Assembly (NCBI GenBank): GCA_016709495.1
Contig: JADJMS010000023.1
Span: 1-20,936 of the forward strand
DNA from: Candidatus Dechloromonas phosphorivorans
GTDB taxonomy: Bacteria > Pseudomonadota > Gammaproteobacteria > Burkholderiales > Rhodocyclaceae
DNA length: 20,936 bases
Direction of reading: 5' to 3'
Shown: piece by piece, positions 1 through 8,716 of the stretch
How the letters are laid out: each line of letters opens with the position of its first letter
Numbering within the stretch: position 1 is the stretch's first letter
The notes under the pieces: model-generated
Told to the model about the DNA's origin: nothing
Database searches by the model: none
What the model saw: only the letters and a program-made list of their open reading frames with translations
Translations under genes and position numbers: made by a program

Positions 1-312
1 CTTACCGGCGGCACTGCGCGTGTCGATCGGCTGCTCGGTTGCCTTCAGGGTGACGCCGCGCTCCTTCAACATGAACACGATATCCTGAAGATCCTTGATG
101 CTGCGGGCGAGGCGGTCGATGCGGGTGACGACCAGCGTGTCACCCGGTCGGATGAAGTCGAGCAAGAGCTGAAGTTCAGTCCGGCCGCTCCGCGAACTCC
201 CGGTGACCTTCTCGGCCCGGACCACATCGCAGCCGGCCGCACGCAGGGCCTCTTCCTGCAAGGTGAAGTCCTGATCGCGGGTGGACACCCGAGCGTAACC
301 ATAGAGCGCCAT
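1..312 (-). CDS. Serine recombinase / resolvase, N-terminal part (cut by window edge)
   Basis: This is the catalytic domain of a serine site-specific recombinase of the resolvase/invertase (Tn3 TnpR, Hin) family, which cuts and rejoins DNA through a 5'-phosphoserine link. Reading leftward from the ATG at 312, 104 residues are present. They begin MALYGYARVSTRDQ, with the catalytic serine at residue 10 and the conserved arginine at residue 8. The GDTLVVTRIDRLARS block with the active-site arginines follows at about residues 65-80. The C-terminal helix-turn-helix part lies beyond base 1, so the subgroup (transposon resolvase, invertase or phage protein) cannot be decided. A 21-bp dyad lies about 70 bp upstream. 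The visible part shows no frameshift. The family call is firm; which element it belongs to is unknown. Confidence 0.9.
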   Translation of the reverse strand, partial: MALYGYARVSTRDQDFTLQEEALRAAGCDVVRAEKVTGSSRSGRTELQLLLDFIRPGDTLVVTRIDRLARSIKDLQDIVFMLKERGVTLKATEQPIDTRSAAGK

Positions 313-383
313 GGGGAAGCATTCGTCTCGTTAGCCTTTAGAGCCTTGACGATAGCATGCAGAAAATGACAAAACAACCCTAT

Positions 384-404
384 TGAGACGCGAAAACTGT
401 CTCA
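384..404. repeat. Inverted repeat upstream of the recombinase gene
   Basis: TGAGAC at 384-389 and GTCTCA at 399-404 form a perfect 6-bp dyad around a 9-bp centre, 72 bp upstream of the recombinase start. Resolvase crossover (res) sites are imperfect dyads directly upstream of tnpR, so this could be one recombinase subsite. It could equally be an operator or chance; no full three-subsite res structure could be demonstrated. Confidence 0.35.
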
Positions 405-763
405 GCCGGGCGCCCCGTTTGGTACTACCGATACGATACAGTTTGTCAGCAACCGGCCAAGTGCTGCCGGCCGCTGTTATGTTCTAATTTCAGCAGGCAG
501 GCGCCAAGTGATCGAGATGTGTGTCCGCTATTCGGCGATCAAATTGACGAGGGCACTGCCGCAAACCGGCCAACTGCGGATGGTCTCAATCCCCGGCAAC
601 AGCCATCTGAACGACCGGTTGAATCCGCAGCGTCATACCTGCCAGTGGCCGACCAGACTGCCACCGGCGGCTTTGGCCGAGGTACTGCTTGATGTTGCTG
701 GCATGAGGCCGGACCTCGGCCTTTGCTGCCGTTGGTTGGTGACGCCAAATCAGGCAGTAATGC
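405..763. other. Gene-free stretch with no recognisable coding content
   Basis: Short open frames exist on both strands here, but none gives a recognisable protein, shows a convincing ribosome-binding site, or resembles its neighbours. An imperfect terminator-like hairpin (AGGCCG at 706-711, CGGCCT at 717-722) lies about 40 bp beyond the stop of the leftward LuxR gene. It lacks a T-run, so it is only a weak terminator candidate. I see nothing else in this stretch. Confidence 0.4.
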
Positions 764-1555
764 TTATTTGTGCACAGAGGTTGAAACCAGTCGCACCAGT
801 TGGGCAACACTATTTACTTTGAGTTTTTCAAAAATTCTTGATTGGTAAGTCGACACGCTCTTCGGACTCAGTTGCAAGAGTGTGGCAATTTTTGAATTGC
901 GTTCACCACGCACCAGCGCCGAAAGAATCTCCTTTTCCCGCCTCGAAAGGGCCGCGAGCAGGCTATCTTCAGGCGCTGAAGTTCTTGCCGAACTCAGACG
1001 CTGTTCTTTGCTGGCGGGCAGATATACCCCACCGAGCAAGGACTTGATCCGTTCTGCCATTTCCTGCAAATCAAGCAAAGCGGCATTTAGCTCCCGCTGC
1101 TTGTTGAGCAACTCTGTCTCGGCCCGATGTCGCTCAGTAATATCAATATGAGTAACAACCACCTCCCTGGGCCAGGAAGAAGCCAATGCCTTTACCTTCA
1201 TTAGAAACCAGCGCTGCCTGTCGGGACTGTGGCAGGGATACTCATGACTGAAATGTCGCTTCCTTCCGTCGATGACCGCGCGTATGCCCTCAAAAACCAG
1301 CATAGCATTTTCAGATGACTCGCCCACTGCCTCTGAGCAAACCTTCAAATAATTCGCACCAACTGCAATTTGCCGGGGAAGCGAACCATCGAGATGGCAA
1401 TTGCTCGCGGAAAAGCTACGCCACCCCTTGTTGGTGCTAACAATGCATCCCTCACTATCCAGTACCGCAATGTTGGCATCAACCGCATCCAGAACCCGCA
1501 AGGCTCTGTTGCCATTTGCGCCGATATGGCCGCTCCCGCTAATTTTTGGTTTCAT
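764..1555 (-). CDS. PAS-domain LuxR-family transcriptional regulator
   Basis: A 263-residue one-component regulator. A PAS sensor domain spans about residues 22-142 and ends in the usual THIDITERHRAE linker. A helical linker (about 143-176) follows, then a LuxR/FixJ-type helix-turn-helix at about 202-257 (LSRREKEILSALVRGERNSKIATLL, with SPKSVSTYQSRI as recognition helix region). There is no receiver domain, so it is not a classical response regulator; it may sense a ligand or redox state through PAS, or partner with the nearby kinase. I chose the ATG at 1555 rather than the upstream one at 1639. The longer version adds a hydrophobic stretch unlike the family and would put the 21-bp palindrome and the divergent promoter inside the gene. 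It is transcribed away from the solute-binding protein/kinase pair, the usual arrangement for a regulator and its target. The PAS ligand is unknown. Confidence 0.88.
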   Translation of the reverse strand: MKPKISGSGHIGANGNRALRVLDAVDANIAVLDSEGCIVSTNKGWRSFSASNCHLDGSLPRQIAVGANYLKVCSEAVGESSENAMLVFEGIRAVIDGRKRHFSHEYPCHSPDRQRWFLMKVKALASSWPREVVVTHIDITERHRAETELLNKQRELNAALLDLQEMAERIKSLLGGVYLPASKEQRLSSARTSAPEDSLLAALSRREKEILSALVRGERNSKIATLLQLSPKSVSTYQSRIFEKLKVNSVAQLVRLVSTSVHK

Positions 1556-1573
1556 ACAATTACCAATATGTAA

Positions 1574-1594
1574 GTCTTGTCTGACAGACAAGAC
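1574..1594. promoter_or_regulatory. Perfect 21-bp palindrome, probable operator
   Basis: The arm GTCTTGTCTG (1574-1583) is followed by a single A and then by its exact reverse complement (1585-1594). It lies 18 bp upstream of the LuxR start and in the divergent promoter region. LuxR-type proteins bind dyads of about 18-20 bp, so it is a natural binding site for the adjacent regulator (inference). Confidence 0.7.
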
Positions 1595-1605
1595 AACTTT
1601 AGTTA

Positions 1606-1611
1606 TATAAA
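1606..1611 (+). promoter_or_regulatory. Possible -10 element for the solute-binding protein/kinase operon
   Basis: TATAAA within an AT-rich TATATAAAAT run. No good -35 hexamer lies 16-18 bp upstream; the 21-bp palindrome occupies that place, which fits an activator-dependent promoter. If this is the -10, transcription would begin near 1618, so the gene's start cannot be the ATG at 1612. Confidence 0.4.
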
Positions 1612-1743
1612 ATGAAAATAACAACAATAGCAATCTCAAAGGGCTTCAGCATGACCGGAAACTGGTTTCCAACGCTGCCGAAGAATCGGTACCCATCCTT
1701 AGTCTGGATAATGGGCTATCGGCCCAAATTCAGGTACCCCGTT

Positions 1744-2532
1744 ATGTATCAGCTTGTGTTGACTCTCGGCCTAGTCATCACCCTGAACAGCCCAGTTTTT
1801 GCTCAGTCCAGCCGAGTAGAGAGAGTTCTCTCCGCCGATGAAGTCCGCGTCTGTATTTGGCCTGATTACTATGGCATTTCCTTCAGGGACCCCAAAACCC
1901 AGCAACTGAGGGGTATCGATATCGATATGGCAATTGCGCTAGCAAAGGATATGGACGTCAAGCTACGTTTTGTCGACAGCTCCTTTGTCAATCTCGTTGA
2001 AGATGTAACGCAGGATCGCTGCGACATTGCGATGTTTGCAATCGGGATTACGCCGCTCCGCTCGGAAAAGTTGCGATTTACGCGGCCACACCTGATGAGC
2101 GACATTTATGCCATCACCACCAAAAGTAATCGTCGCATCAAGACATGGGGAGATATTGACCAACCGGGCGTTGTCGTCGCCGTGGCCAAAGGCACGCTCC
2201 ACGAAGGTGTCATGCGCGAAAAATTAAAGCATGCAACATTGCTCGTCACGGCGACGACTCAAGGGCGTGAGCAGGAGGTGGAGGCCGGCCGGGCCGACGT
2301 TTTCATGACTGATTTTCCGTTTAGCCGACGCATGCTGGAAACGACAGACTGGGCGCGCCTGGTCATGCCAACGACTACCTACCATCTGACGCCATATGCC
2401 TATGCCATGCAAAAAGGTGACGATGTCTGGCTTGCGCGCATCGAACGATTCATGAGCGAAGCCAAACGTAACGGTCAACTGCTCGCCACCGTCAAGCGCC
2501 ACAAGCTAGACCCAATCGCAGTGACTGAATAG
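1744..2532 (+). CDS. Periplasmic solute-binding protein, family 3 (amino-acid-type)
   Basis: About 262 residues from the preferred ATG at 1744. That start gives a clean signal peptide (hydrophobic MYQLVLTLGLVITLNSP core, cleavage after VFA near residue 20). In-frame ATGs at 1612 and 1651 would extend the protein; 1651 has an AAAGGG-type ribosome site, so it remains possible. The mature part shows the SBP_bac_3 fold: an opening VCIWPDYYGISF strand, GIDIDMAIALAKDM, the RCDIAMFAIGITPLRSEKLRFTRPH block, VAVAKGTLHE and EAGRADVFMTDF. The family normally delivers amino acids to ABC importers. No permease or ATPase gene follows; instead a sensor kinase starts 12 bp later, so a role as ligand receptor for that kinase is suggested by context only. 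No frameshift is seen. Confidence 0.85.
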   Translation: MYQLVLTLGLVITLNSPVFAQSSRVERVLSADEVRVCIWPDYYGISFRDPKTQQLRGIDIDMAIALAKDMDVKLRFVDSSFVNLVEDVTQDRCDIAMFAIGITPLRSEKLRFTRPHLMSDIYAITTKSNRRIKTWGDIDQPGVVVAVAKGTLHEGVMREKLKHATLLVTATTQGREQEVEAGRADVFMTDFPFSRRMLETTDWARLVMPTTTYHLTPYAYAMQKGDDVWLARIERFMSEAKRNGQLLATVKRHKLDPIAVTE

Positions 2533-2544
2533 TTCGATATTTGG

Positions 2545-5500
2545 ATGCAGAAGCAATCTACCCACCACCGAGGCATTGCCTTTGCGCTGATCGCCGCCAT
2601 AGTGGCACTTAGTACCATTGCTGTTAGCGTATATTCGATGTGGCGATCGCGCACGGACACGATCAGCCAGCAACTGGAGAAGACTGCCCTGACCGCGCGG
2701 GCGCTGGAAGATCATCTGAGCCAAAGTTTCAATATCGTGGAGCGCACGCTTCGTTTCGCGATAGATGAGCGGGGCGTCGTTGCAGAGCTTTCGCCTCTCT
2801 TGCGCCATGCTGCGTATCTTCGCTCTCTTGCCCTGCTCGACAAGGCTGATTCGATCGCTGCCAGTTCTACTTCCGGAAATATCGACACGCAGGTCGCGCG
2901 GACCGATTTTCTGCCGCACGCATCTGAACCAGTCGGGGTTCTGAGAGTGGGTGCGCTACGTGGCGGACGGGATTTTTACAATTCAAGTCTGGTCAATCCC
3001 GAAAGCCCCACCCCCGCCATCAGTTTTGTCCCGGTCAGCCTGGATATCCAACTGAATAGTAGTGAATGGCGAACGGTGGTGGCGGCAGTCAACCCCGATT
3101 ATTTCCTGAACTTCTACAGCCAATATATCTCCCCCGAGCTCGGTATCGTTCAAGTCTTGCGCTACGACGGAAGTCTGCTGCTGAGCACGGATGAAACCCA
3201 GAAGGTCGGAAGCATCAACACCGTCAGCAAGGAAATCCTTAATCGGATAACAACGAGGGAGGCAGGCCAATTCGAGGCATCAGGAGAGAATGGCAAAGCT
3301 GCATTGATCGCCTATCGGGCGTCACGCACCTATCCCTTTGTGCTTGTTGTCGAGTTGGACAAGGAGCAGGCACTGGCTAACTGGCAGCAGGAGGCTGGCA
3401 ACACCTTCAAGATTATTGGTGCGGTCTTACTGGCCGCGCTCGCCTTGGCCGGGCTTTATTTCGTAAGATTCGAAAGGCTGGCCCGCAAGCAGGAACTCGA
3501 TCAAGAGCAGTTACGTATCGCCGCCATTGCGTTTGAATCCCAGGAAGGCATGATCATCACCGATGCAATGGCAGTGGTGCTCAGGGTTAATCAAGCTTTC
3601 ACGACAATTACTGGCTACTCTGCCGGTGAGTCCGTCGGTAAGGACATGAATTTCCTCAAGTCAGGAAAGCATTCACCCCAGTTCTATGCTGCTATTCGTT
3701 CAAGCGTTGAATCAACAGGAGCTTTTGCAGGGGAGATACTCAATCGGCACAAGGATGGCACGATTCACCCTCATTTTCTCGGCATCACGGCGGTCTACGG
3801 TGACGATTGCAAAGTTTCACACTATGTCGGTACGCTGACTGATATCACCGCCCGCAAGTCGGCCGAGGAATCTCTTCTGACGCTCTCCCGCGCAGTCGAG
3901 CAGAGCCCGGTCAGCATCGTTATCACCGACCCGGGCGGCAGGATCGAATACGTCAATCCCCGATTTGAAACAGCGACTGGGTATCTACTCTCGGAAATCA
4001 TTGGCGAAAACCCGCGGATAATTAGTTCCGGTGAGAAGTCATCAACTGAATACCGGGAGATGTGGACAACCCTGATTTCCGGGAAAACGTGGAAGGGCGA
4101 ATTTCACAATCGCAGGAAAGATGGCACCCTGTTCTGGGAACTGGCTTCGATTTCGCCGGTATATAGCGATGAAGGAAAGTTAATTCACTTCGTCGCAGTG
4201 AAAGAGGATATTACTGCACGCAAGCAGGCGGACGAAAAAATTAGAGAACTGAATCGCGATTTTGTCGCCTTCCTTGAAAACACCAGTGACTTTATCTATT
4301 TCAAGGATAAAAGCAGCCGTTTCCGCTTTTGCAGCCAGACCATGGCCAAGATTACCGGGCATGCCAGTTGGCGGGACATGATCGGAAAACACGATCGAGA
4401 GGTGTTTCCGGAGGAAACGGCCAAGATCTATTCGGAAGAGGAGCTACCCATCTTCCACGACGGAGTTCCATTGCTGGGCAGGGTGGATCCGTATTTCGAT
4501 GAGGCCGGCAACCCGGGATGGGTGAGCACCAATAAATGGCCGAGCATCGGTGATGACGGGAAGGTCATCGGAATTTTCGGTATCAGCCGCGACGTTACCG
4601 CGGCGTATAAGGTGCAAGAAGAATTGGAACAGCACCGCCACCACCTGGAGGCTCTGGTCAAGCAGCGCACGACGGCACTATTGGCCACCGAGGCACGCGC
4701 CAGCCACATTCTCGAATCGAGCGCCGATGGCCTCTACGGGGTTGACTGCAAGGGGATGGTTACTTTCATCAATCCGGCCGCTTGCCTGTTGCTCGGCTAT
4801 CGTCCCGAGGAAACTATCGGGCGTTCGGCGCATGCACTGTTTCACCACAGCAAACCCGATGGCAGCCCCTTCCCGATCCACGAGTGCCCAGGCCACGACG
4901 CCGTGCTCCGTGGGCACGAAACAAGAATCGACAACGAGGTCTACTGGCATGCCGACGGCCATGCCGTGCCGGTGATGTATGCCATTCACCCGATTATTCA
5001 GGATGGTGAATCCAGCGGGGCAGTGATTAGCTTTGTCGATATGAGCGAACAGCGTGCCGCCGCTCAGGCACGCGAACGGGCACTCGTCGCCGCCGAAAAT
5101 CTGGCCCGGGTTCGAAGCGAATTCTTGGCAAACATGAGTCACGAGATTCGCACGCCAATTAATGGCGTCCTTGGATATGCCGAAATCGGTTATCGCAATT
5201 ATCAGAACACTGAGAAGGCACGTAACGCGTTTGAAAAGATCCTGGTGTCAGGCAATCGTCTGCTTGGGGTTATTAACGATGTCCTCGACTTCTCCAAAGT
5301 TGAGGCTGGCAAGCTCCATCTCGAAAGAACCACCGTTGCACTGAACGGTGTAACTGAGGAAGTGATCGAGGTGGGGAATGAACTCGCCATGGCTAAACAT
5401 CTTGACTTACGCTTGGAACGTGCGCCGAACCTGCCGCAAACCTGTCTTGGCGACCCACTGCGCATAGGGCAGATTTTACTCAACTTGCTTTCTAATGCAG

Positions 5501-6235
5501 TCAAGTTTTACCGAGACGGGCAGCGTCACGCTGGCAGCCCCTATAGCTGATGAGCACCTGATCTTCCGGGTGACAGATACGGGATCGGCATGAGCGAGGA
5601 GCCGATTCGCCGATTATTCGTTCCGTTCGAGCAGGGAGACTGTTCAATGACGCGCCGTTTTGGTGGTACCGGCAGGGCCTGAGCATTGCCAAGCGAATTG
5701 CTGAATTGATGGAAGGCGATATTCGTGTTGAAAGCCAGCCAGGCAACGGTAGCACCTTCGAATTTCGCCTGCCTTATCATCCAAGCATTGAGGAACTAGC
5801 GACACCCATATCTTTAACTGCTCCCCCAGCGAATGCCACAGAAAAGCGTTTGATGGGCCTTACCATCCTCATTGCCGAGGATGAACCTGTCAATCAAGAG
5901 ATTCTTGAATTGAACCTCACTGATGAGGGCGCACGGGTGGTGATGGTAAGCAACGGTCAGCAGGCAGTTGAACGCGTTTTGCAGGATGGGCGTACCAATT
6001 ACGACATTGTGTTGATGGACATGCAGATGCCCGTGCTAGACGGACTTAAGGCAACCCAGAGGATATTGGAATTTGCGCCCGACTTGCCGATCATCGGCCA
6101 AAACCGCTAATGCCTTCGCGGAAGATCAAGCGCAGTGTTTTGAAGCGGGCATGGCCGGCTATCACCAAGCCAATTGATCCTAACGCGCTGGTAACTCTGA
6201 TATTGAAACATGTGTCGATACGACGTGAGGAATAG
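2545..6235 (+). CDS. Membrane-bound multi-PAS hybrid histidine kinase (frameshifted)
   Basis: A sensor kinase of about 1,230 residues after frame correction. A membrane helix at residues 10-32, a large periplasmic sensor region (about 33-286, Cache/PDC-like) and a second helix (about 289-307) are followed by PAS domains at roughly 325-440, 445-565, 570-690 and 715-835. A HisKA domain then carries the phosphorylated His866 in NMSHEIRTPINGVLG. The HATPase N-box (NLLSNAVKF) is the end of the uninterrupted frame, which stops at 5550. The remaining boxes (DTG-IGM near 5580, GGTG-GLSIAK near 5670) lie in other frames. They are followed by a receiver domain (about 5860-6230; acidic pocket EDE near 5880, phospho-acceptor Asp at 6018-6020 in VLMDMQMP). 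Breaks lie at 5506-5509 (extra T in a T-run), 5583, about 5675, 6100-6103 (extra A) and about 6161. Since every conserved box survives, I read this as sequence error rather than decay. The ligand is unknown. Confidence 0.85.
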
Positions 6236-6868
6236 CGGAGTTCCTAGCAGGATTCAGTCTTTTCGTCACGCGATACGTACATCTCGATGTATTCATCAAA
6301 CAATGACCGAATTGGTTTGTAGCGCTCAGTTAGCATCTTCACAGGAAATGCGGAATGGTCGCAAGATGATATGTGAAAAAGCGCGTTCCGGGCTAGTGAT
6401 GGCGAGGCTCCGCCCTGGTTCGCCAATCCGCAGGTCAATGACCGCTGGAGCAACCGTCGAGATGAACGTCGGCTATGGAGCGACATTCTCCACCGACCGG
6501 TTGTGGCCGGTTGGGTGAGGTCAGCAACCTCCGCTTCGGAGCACTCCATTGCGAAGAACCTTGGTTGGGGCTGACTGACCGGTTTAGAGAAAGCGATCTG
6601 ACCGCAAGGCACTTAGGGTGAGTAGCCGAATTTGACAAGCAGCCGTTCAAATTTATTAAGCGCAGAATTTTTCGCCAACAGGATCTGAATGGCGGCAACG
6701 CGAACTACTGCTGTCGCTCAACGCCTTGGTATCCAATGGCCGGTCAGGCCGAGGTGCTGACGGATGATTGGTTCAGGTGAGCGGCGGGTTTAGGATCAGA
6801 AACCTGCCGTAGCCCATGAAAAAATCATCAGGCCGTTAAGGGCTCGCTTGAGCCGTTGGCTCCCGAAC
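6236..6868. other. Gene-free stretch, possibly decayed sequence
   Basis: No protein could be recognised on either strand. Short open frames around 6210-6700 have no homologue I can name and no convincing start. Given the indels elsewhere in the window, a broken small gene could be hidden here. Near its end, 6841-6862 contains three alternating arms GGCTC / GAGCC / GGCTC that can form two mutually exclusive 5-bp hairpins. Confidence 0.35.
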
Positions 6869-6893
6869 TGATCTGACACGGATTGTCAGATCA
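6869..6893. repeat. Perfect 10-bp stem hairpin, 5-nt loop
   Basis: TGATCTGACA (6869-6878) and TGTCAGATCA (6884-6893) are exact reverse complements around CGGAT. There is no following T-run on either side, so it is not a typical intrinsic terminator. It may be an operator or the end of a mobile element; the identity is unknown. Confidence 0.5.
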
Positions 6894-6898
6894 AGTCC

Positions 6899-7158
6899 CG
6901 ATTTCTACACTTCAGCGCACAACGCCCGGTAGTTCTTCAGCGCTGGGAATATAAGATCGAAAAAAATAGTGACGGAACGGTGACGTTGATTATCCAAAAA
7001 AGGCTAAGACCACTACCGTGAATCTGAAATTAACTCCAGGGATGTCTTTCACGGTGAAAAATTTGAAATATCGCACCCATCCTGAGATTGAGCAAAACGG
7101 GATGGGGTATTTCACATTTGAGGCACCCAAGTTACAAGCTTCGGTTCTGCCGGGGTGA
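6899..7158 (+). pseudogene. Unrecognised ORF remnant with one frameshift
   Basis: Two adjacent open segments read as one coherent peptide if one base is restored in the A-run at 6996-7001. Upstream comes QRWEYKIEKNSDGTVTLIIQK and downstream KAKTTTVNLKLTPGMSFTV, ending at the TGA 7156-7158. The composition, with alternating polar and hydrophobic residues, looks like real beta-rich protein. There is no ATG in the upstream frame after the TGA at 6869, so it is either truncated or broken further upstream. I do not recognise the family. The downstream half alone could be a short protein from GTG 7018. Confidence 0.3.
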
Positions 7159-7164
7159 TTTAAC

Positions 7165-7933
7165 TTAAATTACAGTTTTCATTCGCGACATAATCGCAGC
7201 CATTGCTTCAGCGGCCCCGAGCGGTAGATGAAAATCAACATGTTGACTTAACCGGGTTTCGATTGGATTGATTTCCACTGTGGGTATGCCTGACTGGGAG
7301 CACCAGATTACTGGCTCCGCAATGTATGGAAAACCCCGAAGTGCCAATGACGAAAACCATATCGAATCCGTCATTCATGGCCGACATAAACTGGTCCATG
7401 ACATCTTCCGGGAGTGCTTCGCCAAATAGAACGACAATTGGTCTAAGAACGCTCCCGCACTCCGGGCAAAGTGGCGGTAAGTCTCGCCCCTCAAAATTAG
7501 TTGATAATTCCTCGAAGTCGCATTCAGTACAAATTAGTTCTTGAAGATTGCCATGAATCTCGAGGAGATTTCTGCTTCCTGCAAGGCGATGTAAGCCATC
7601 AACGTTTTGAGTGAAAACCAGTACATTGGTCTGCGACCGTTCTAGTTCTGCGATAGCCAAGTGCGCGGCGTTAGGTTGCGCACCTCGGCAATTGTGTTCG
7701 ATTTGGGCCAGATATTTCCACGTGATGTCAGGCCGCATGGAGAACACCGCTCCAGATAAAGCAACTTCAATTGGCATGCCTTCATCAGTCGACTCATCGT
7801 TGTACAAACCACCCACACCACGGTAAGTGGGTAGGCCAGAGTCAGCTGAAATGCCAGCCCCAGTTATAAACAGGACGCTTCGTGCATTTTCTAGAAGTCG
7901 GGCGATTTTGTCTAAAGCTGTATCGATAGTCAT
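7165..7933 (-). CDS. Sirtuin (NAD+-dependent protein deacylase), frameshifted
   Basis: A SIR2-family enzyme of about 255 residues that removes acyl groups from lysines using NAD+. Visible are the NAD-binding GAGISADSGLPTYRG motif near the N-terminus, TQNVDGLHRLAG, the catalytic histidine in EIHGN, two zinc-binding CxxC pairs (CTEC and CPEC) and the FVIGTS nucleotide motif. Just after FVIGTS, one extra base in the adjoining G-run or T-run (7331-7337 region) shifts the frame. The proper C-terminus (FPYIAEPVIWCSQSG, then EINPIETRLS) continues in the next frame to the TAA at 7165. Start ATG is at 7933; no strong Shine-Dalgarno is visible. It stands alone, far from any obvious substrate gene, in a stretch with lower GC than the flanks. 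Family certain, substrate unknown. Confidence 0.88.
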
Positions 7934-8716
7934 TTGTTTGGGGAAGGGCTGGAAGAAAGATTCGAAATAGATAAATTAGTCTCAGTTAGAAAATGATTTT
8001 GACCAAACATACTATTCAGTTTTGATGTTTTTGATTTTCATGGGCTTATGCTGAATAAACCAATCGCATAGGCATTTATAAAGGCATTTAAACGGCAAAG
8101 GTAGTTCTTCAGCGTGGCACTTCCTTCTGATTCTGGTTATCGACAACAAAGGGCACACAAGATATCGCCAACAAAATTGCCTGTAGCGAATCCACTTGGA
8201 TTAGAGGCCAATTTCAATCAGCCCTTACACAAAGGCGTTGTCTGGTAACGCTCGCTCGAACTCAGCCAGTTTGGCCACGCCTGTCAAAAGCAGTAATTAG
8301 GACTTTTTGGATGTGCCACGATTACGGTGAATCCGGCTGTAACCATCCCGCAACCCTTGATTCTTCGTATTCTATGGCTTTGAGTTAGCAGTTTTAACCG
8401 TATTGATGGCACATGTGACTTTTTTGCTGTTTCATTTTGGTGATTCAGCAAAGTTGGATTAATTGAAAACCAATCCTAACCGTTTGGAGAGCGGATCCGT
8501 TTAGACTTTCACGGGTTCCAGAGGTATGCGTTCAGGTTGTATTACTTGGCGCAGAAAGCTGCCGATGGATTGTTCAGCCAGATGGTTGATAAATGAGGCG
8601 CGACAAGTAGGGATCACCTTTATTGTCCCCAAACTCATTTATATTTTGCGTTGGTCGTGTCCCCGAAGGAGCATTTTAGGTACTTGCCCAAGGTCAATTG
8701 GAATGATTCTAGACTG
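7934..8716. other. Long stretch without a supported gene
   Basis: AT-richer DNA with only short open frames. On the minus strand around 8240-8350 two pieces look like tails of real proteins in neighbouring frames: VAKLAEFERALPDNAFV followed by TAA, and GYSRIHRNRGTSKKS followed by TAA. I cannot assign them to a family. They may be remnants of a decayed or frameshifted gene. No RNA gene, CRISPR array or complete insertion sequence is visible. Confidence 0.35.

Noticed and set aside
508..822. 104-residue open frame on the plus strand
   Set aside because: No recognisable motif or ribosome site; its end overlaps the well-supported LuxR gene in antisense.
1556..1639. Longer N-terminus for the LuxR regulator
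   Set aside because: It would include the palindrome and divergent promoter and adds a hydrophobic segment foreign to the family.
5706..6110. A separate response-regulator gene after the kinase
   Set aside because: The frame begins with the last part of the kinase ATPase domain (MEGDIRVESQPGNGSTFEFRLP), so it is the C-terminal half of one hybrid kinase split by indels.
6928..8114. 15-bp direct repeat GGTAGTTCTTCAGCG at 6928-6942 and 8100-8114
   Set aside because: One 15-mer match in a 21-kb window is not far from chance, and the flanks do not match, so it is not evidence of a duplicated target site.
6915..8240. Integron-like pair ACAACGCC (about 6918) and GGCGTTGT (about 8232) flanking the sirtuin
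   Set aside because: The 7-base cores do not fit the attC consensus (GTTRRRY/RYYYAAC), there is no paired inner box and no integron integrase.
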